From the NCBI RefSeq assembly GCF_040395035.1, contig NZ_JBEBRB010000003.1:1-64000 (forward strand): DNA of 64,000 nucleotides. The letters run 5' to 3'. Of this stretch, positions 62,255-64,000 are shown piece after piece. Position numbers and translations under genes: made by a program. The notes under the pieces are model-generated. The model saw only the letters and a program-made list of their open reading frames with translations. It did no database searches and had not been told where the DNA came from. Numbering within the stretch: position 1 is the stretch's first letter; each line of letters begins with the position of its first letter. This DNA comes from Parapedobacter lycopersici_A (GTDB lineage Bacteria; Bacteroidota; Bacteroidia; Sphingobacteriales; Sphingobacteriaceae).

Positions 62255-64000
62255 TCAGAACCGGGACGCCGGCAGTACCACGGTATTATCAGTGGTGGCG
62301 TTTTCTGATTCCACGTGCGAAATAACCTTTTCGGACGACGTGCTTACACGGGTATCCGCCAAGTGGCCGCCGTTGACGCTGATGTGCGGCGCAATGATGA
62401 GCGATACAATGGACATTAATTTAATCAGGATATTCATGGAAGGACCTGAAGTATCCTTAAACGGATCACCTACAGTGTCACCTGTCACCGATGCCTTATG
62501 CGCATCGGAACCTTTAAATTCCATCTTGCCGTTGATTTCAACGCCGGCTTCAAAAGATTTCTTTGCATTGTCCCAGGCACCTCCGGCATTATTCTGGAAC
62601 ATGCCGAGCAACACGCCCGACACCGTTACACCGGCTAGCAATCCCCCTAAAATTTCAGGAGAAGAGGTGTCTTCAAATACGTTCTGGAACCCGAATCCTA
62701 CCAGGATTGGCACAACCAGGGCGATTGCGCCCGGTAAGATCATTTCACGGATTGACGCCTTAGTGGAAATAGCGACACATTTGTCATATTCCGGCTTTGC
62801 TTTGTACTCCATAATACCCGGGATTTCACGGAATTGCCTGCGCACTTCCTCAACCATAGCCATCGCTGCGCGGCCTACCGCGGCTATCGCCAGCGATGAA
62901 AAGATGAACGGGATCATGGCGCCAACAAACAGCGCGCCCAATACCGGTGCCTTATAAATATTAATTGCGTCAATACCGGATATGCCTACAAATGCGGCAA
63001 AAAGTGCCAGTGCCGTCAATGCGGCTGAAGCAATGGCGAACCCTTTTCCCGTAGCCGCCGTGGTGTTACCCACTGCATCCAGTTTATCGGTGCGCTCGCG
63101 TACTTCCTTCGGCAGGCCGCTCATCTCCGCAATACCGCCAGCATTATCGGCGATCGGCCCAAAAGCATCGATCGCGAGTTGCATCGCTGTCGTAGCCATC
63201 ATGCCCGCTGCAGCAATCGCCACACCGTATAATCCCGCAAAAGCGTAAGAAGAAATGATGCCGGCAGCCAGGATAATGGTTGGTATCATGGTCGATTCCA
63301 TGCCGATGGATAACCCGCCGATAATATTCGTGGCATGCCCCGTTGAAGACTGCTTGACAATCGAACTCACTGGCCGTTTTCCCATTGCCGTATAATGTTC
63401 CGTAACGATACTCATCAATGCGCCAACTACCAGGCCCACGATGATTGCAAAAAATACATCCAACGAGGTAAACGAAACGCCCCGCAATTCAAGCTGGTCG
63501 GGCAGCAGCCAGCCGACCACGAAATAAGATGCAATTGCCGTAAAAATAATGGACGACCAGTTGCCCAGGTTCAATGCCTGCTGCACATCGCCCTGATCAT
63601 TGTTTACCCGTACCAGGGCAGCCCCCAGGATAGAGAAAATAAGTCCCAGTCCAGCAATTAAAATAGGCAGTAGGATAGGGGCAATACCCCCAAACTGATC
63701 GGCTGAGATAATTTCACGCCCCAGTACCATGGTTGCCAATATTGTGGCCACGTACGAGCCGAATAAGTCCGCACCCATGCCTGCAACGTCTCCCACATTA
63801 TCACCCACGTTGTCTGCAATCGTGGCAGGATTACGCACGTCGTCTTCGGGAATCCCCGCCTCGACCTTGCCAACCAGGTCCGCACCCACGTCTGCAGCTT
63901 TCGTATAGATACCACCGCCTACACGGGCAAAAAGCGCAATAGATTCCGCACCGAGGGAGAAACCCGCCAATACTTCCAGGGCTTTCTCCATTTCAAGTCC
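62255..64000 (-). CDS. hppA: Membrane-bound proton/sodium-pumping pyrophosphatase, 5' end cut
   Basis: The last 581 or so codons of a membrane pyrophosphatase; the family is usually 700-800 residues and the frame stays open to the right edge, so the start lies outside. It splits pyrophosphate and pumps H+ or Na+. The substrate-site motifs are visible: DVGADLVGKVEAGIPEDDVRNPATIADNVGDNVGD in the first 70 residues, and SDAHKASVTGDTVGDPFKDT near the end. The key position after GNTT is Ala (GNTTAATGKG), the mark of the potassium-dependent subfamily rather than the Lys of the potassium-independent one. A Na+ or H+ preference cannot be told here. Confidence 0.94.
   Translation of the reverse strand, partial: GLEMEKALEVLAGFSLGAESIALFARVGGGIYTKAADVGADLVGKVEAGIPEDDVRNPATIADNVGDNVGDVAGMGADLFGSYVATILATMVLGREIISADQFGGIAPILLPILIAGLGLIFSILGAALVRVNNDQGDVQQALNLGNWSSIIFTAIASYFVVGWLLPDQLELRGVSFTSLDVFFAIIVGLVVGALMSIVTEHYTAMGKRPVSSIVKQSSTGHATNIIGGLSIGMESTMIPTIILAAGIISSYAFAGLYGVAIAAAGMMATTAMQLAIDAFGPIADNAGGIAEMSGLPKEVRERTDKLDAVGNTTAATGKGFAIASAALTALALFAAFVGISGIDAINIYKAPVLGALFVGAMIPFIFSSLAIAAVGRAAMAMVEEVRRQFREIPGIMEYKAKPEYDKCVAISTKASIREMILPGAIALVVPILVGFGFQNVFEDTSSPEILGGLLAGVTVSGVLLGMFQNNAGGAWDNAKKSFEAGVEINGKMEFKGSDAHKASVTGDTVGDPFKDTSGPSMNILIKLMSIVSLIIAPHISVNGGHLADTRVSTSSEKVISHVESENATTDNTVVLPASRF

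Noticed and set aside
62217..62957. 246-codon plus-strand frame
   Set aside because: It is antisense to the strongly conserved C-terminal part of the pyrophosphatase and to its terminator repeat.
1..64000. tRNA, rRNA, CRISPR array, insertion sequence or prophage
   Set aside because: No conserved T-loop pattern in intergenic DNA, no regularly spaced repeats, no transposase or integrase frames and no terminal inverted repeats were seen.

Overview
The window is chromosomal DNA from a member of the Bacteroidota, most likely a Sphingobacteriaceae relative (for example Parapedobacter-like); the genus is an inference. The evidence is the recurrent Bacteroidota promoter -7 box TAnnTTTG a short way upstream of many starts, the near absence of Shine-Dalgarno sequences, a futalosine menaquinone pathway, a bacillithiol gene, TonB receptor architecture, families largely typical of Bacteroidota (DUF4294, DUF4296, DUF1573, WbqC), and moderate GC. 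I see no rRNA, tRNA, CRISPR array, insertion sequence or prophage. It looks like a stable core-genome stretch with a few accessory islands.

Layout. 0.1-10 kb: cysteine-rich copper-storage-type protein, M28 peptidase, aromatic aminotransferase plus tyrA, an MsbA-like exporter, the menaquinone genes mqnE and mqnA with a histidine phosphatase between them, a MarR regulator, and a ZIP transporter with a PAP2 phosphatase. 10-22 kb: glmM, an arginine deiminase/citrulline hydrolase pair, a GH140-like glycosidase, acyl-ACP desaturase, a Nudix hydrolase, and a Tat-exported Gfo/Idh oxidoreductase followed by a HEAT-repeat/DUF1080 fusion. 21-32 kb: dapA, ligA, a two-repeat secreted protein, a glycosyltransferase and a lipid A type acyltransferase, wbqC-like, bifunctional relA/spoT, a DUF4294 protein, bshB1 and an A-type Fe-S carrier.

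32-37 kb is the most unusual part. It is a minus-strand locus with an MbnP-like lipoprotein, an MbnH-like dihaem peroxidase lipoprotein and a predicted outer-membrane protein with an N-terminal CDICGCG motif. Two small single-pass membrane proteins lie upstream; they share an identically spaced C-x9-C-x3-C motif and an FRPP tail. MbnH/MbnP pairs elsewhere build a copper site by oxidising a tryptophan to kynurenine, so I read the locus as a candidate copper acquisition or handling system with two undescribed thiol proteins.

37-50 kb is mostly housekeeping: engB, the UbiA-family prenyltransferase (probably mqnP), topA, an unrecognised conserved protein, cmk, an aminotransferase, a DUF1573 protein, queE, the thrS-infC-rpmI-rplT operon, an acetyltransferase, gap and a TlpA-like lipoprotein. 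50-64 kb: lysC, a DUF3298-type lipoprotein, an acetyltransferase, the YggS-like PLP protein, a DUF4296 lipoprotein, mutS2, MgtC-like, a TonB receptor, an APC amino-acid permease and the C-terminal three quarters of a membrane pyrophosphatase cut by the right edge.

Genes that work together: mqnE, mqnA and the distant UbiA gene belong to one menaquinone route. dapA and lysC serve lysine/diaminopimelate synthesis. The deiminase and CtlX-like genes can take arginine to ornithine without carbamoyl phosphate. The glycosyltransferase and acyltransferase genes overlap and probably act on the envelope. No gene-free stretch exceeds 300 bases; the longest gaps (about 200-280 bases) hold promoters, terminators or hairpins, listed separately.
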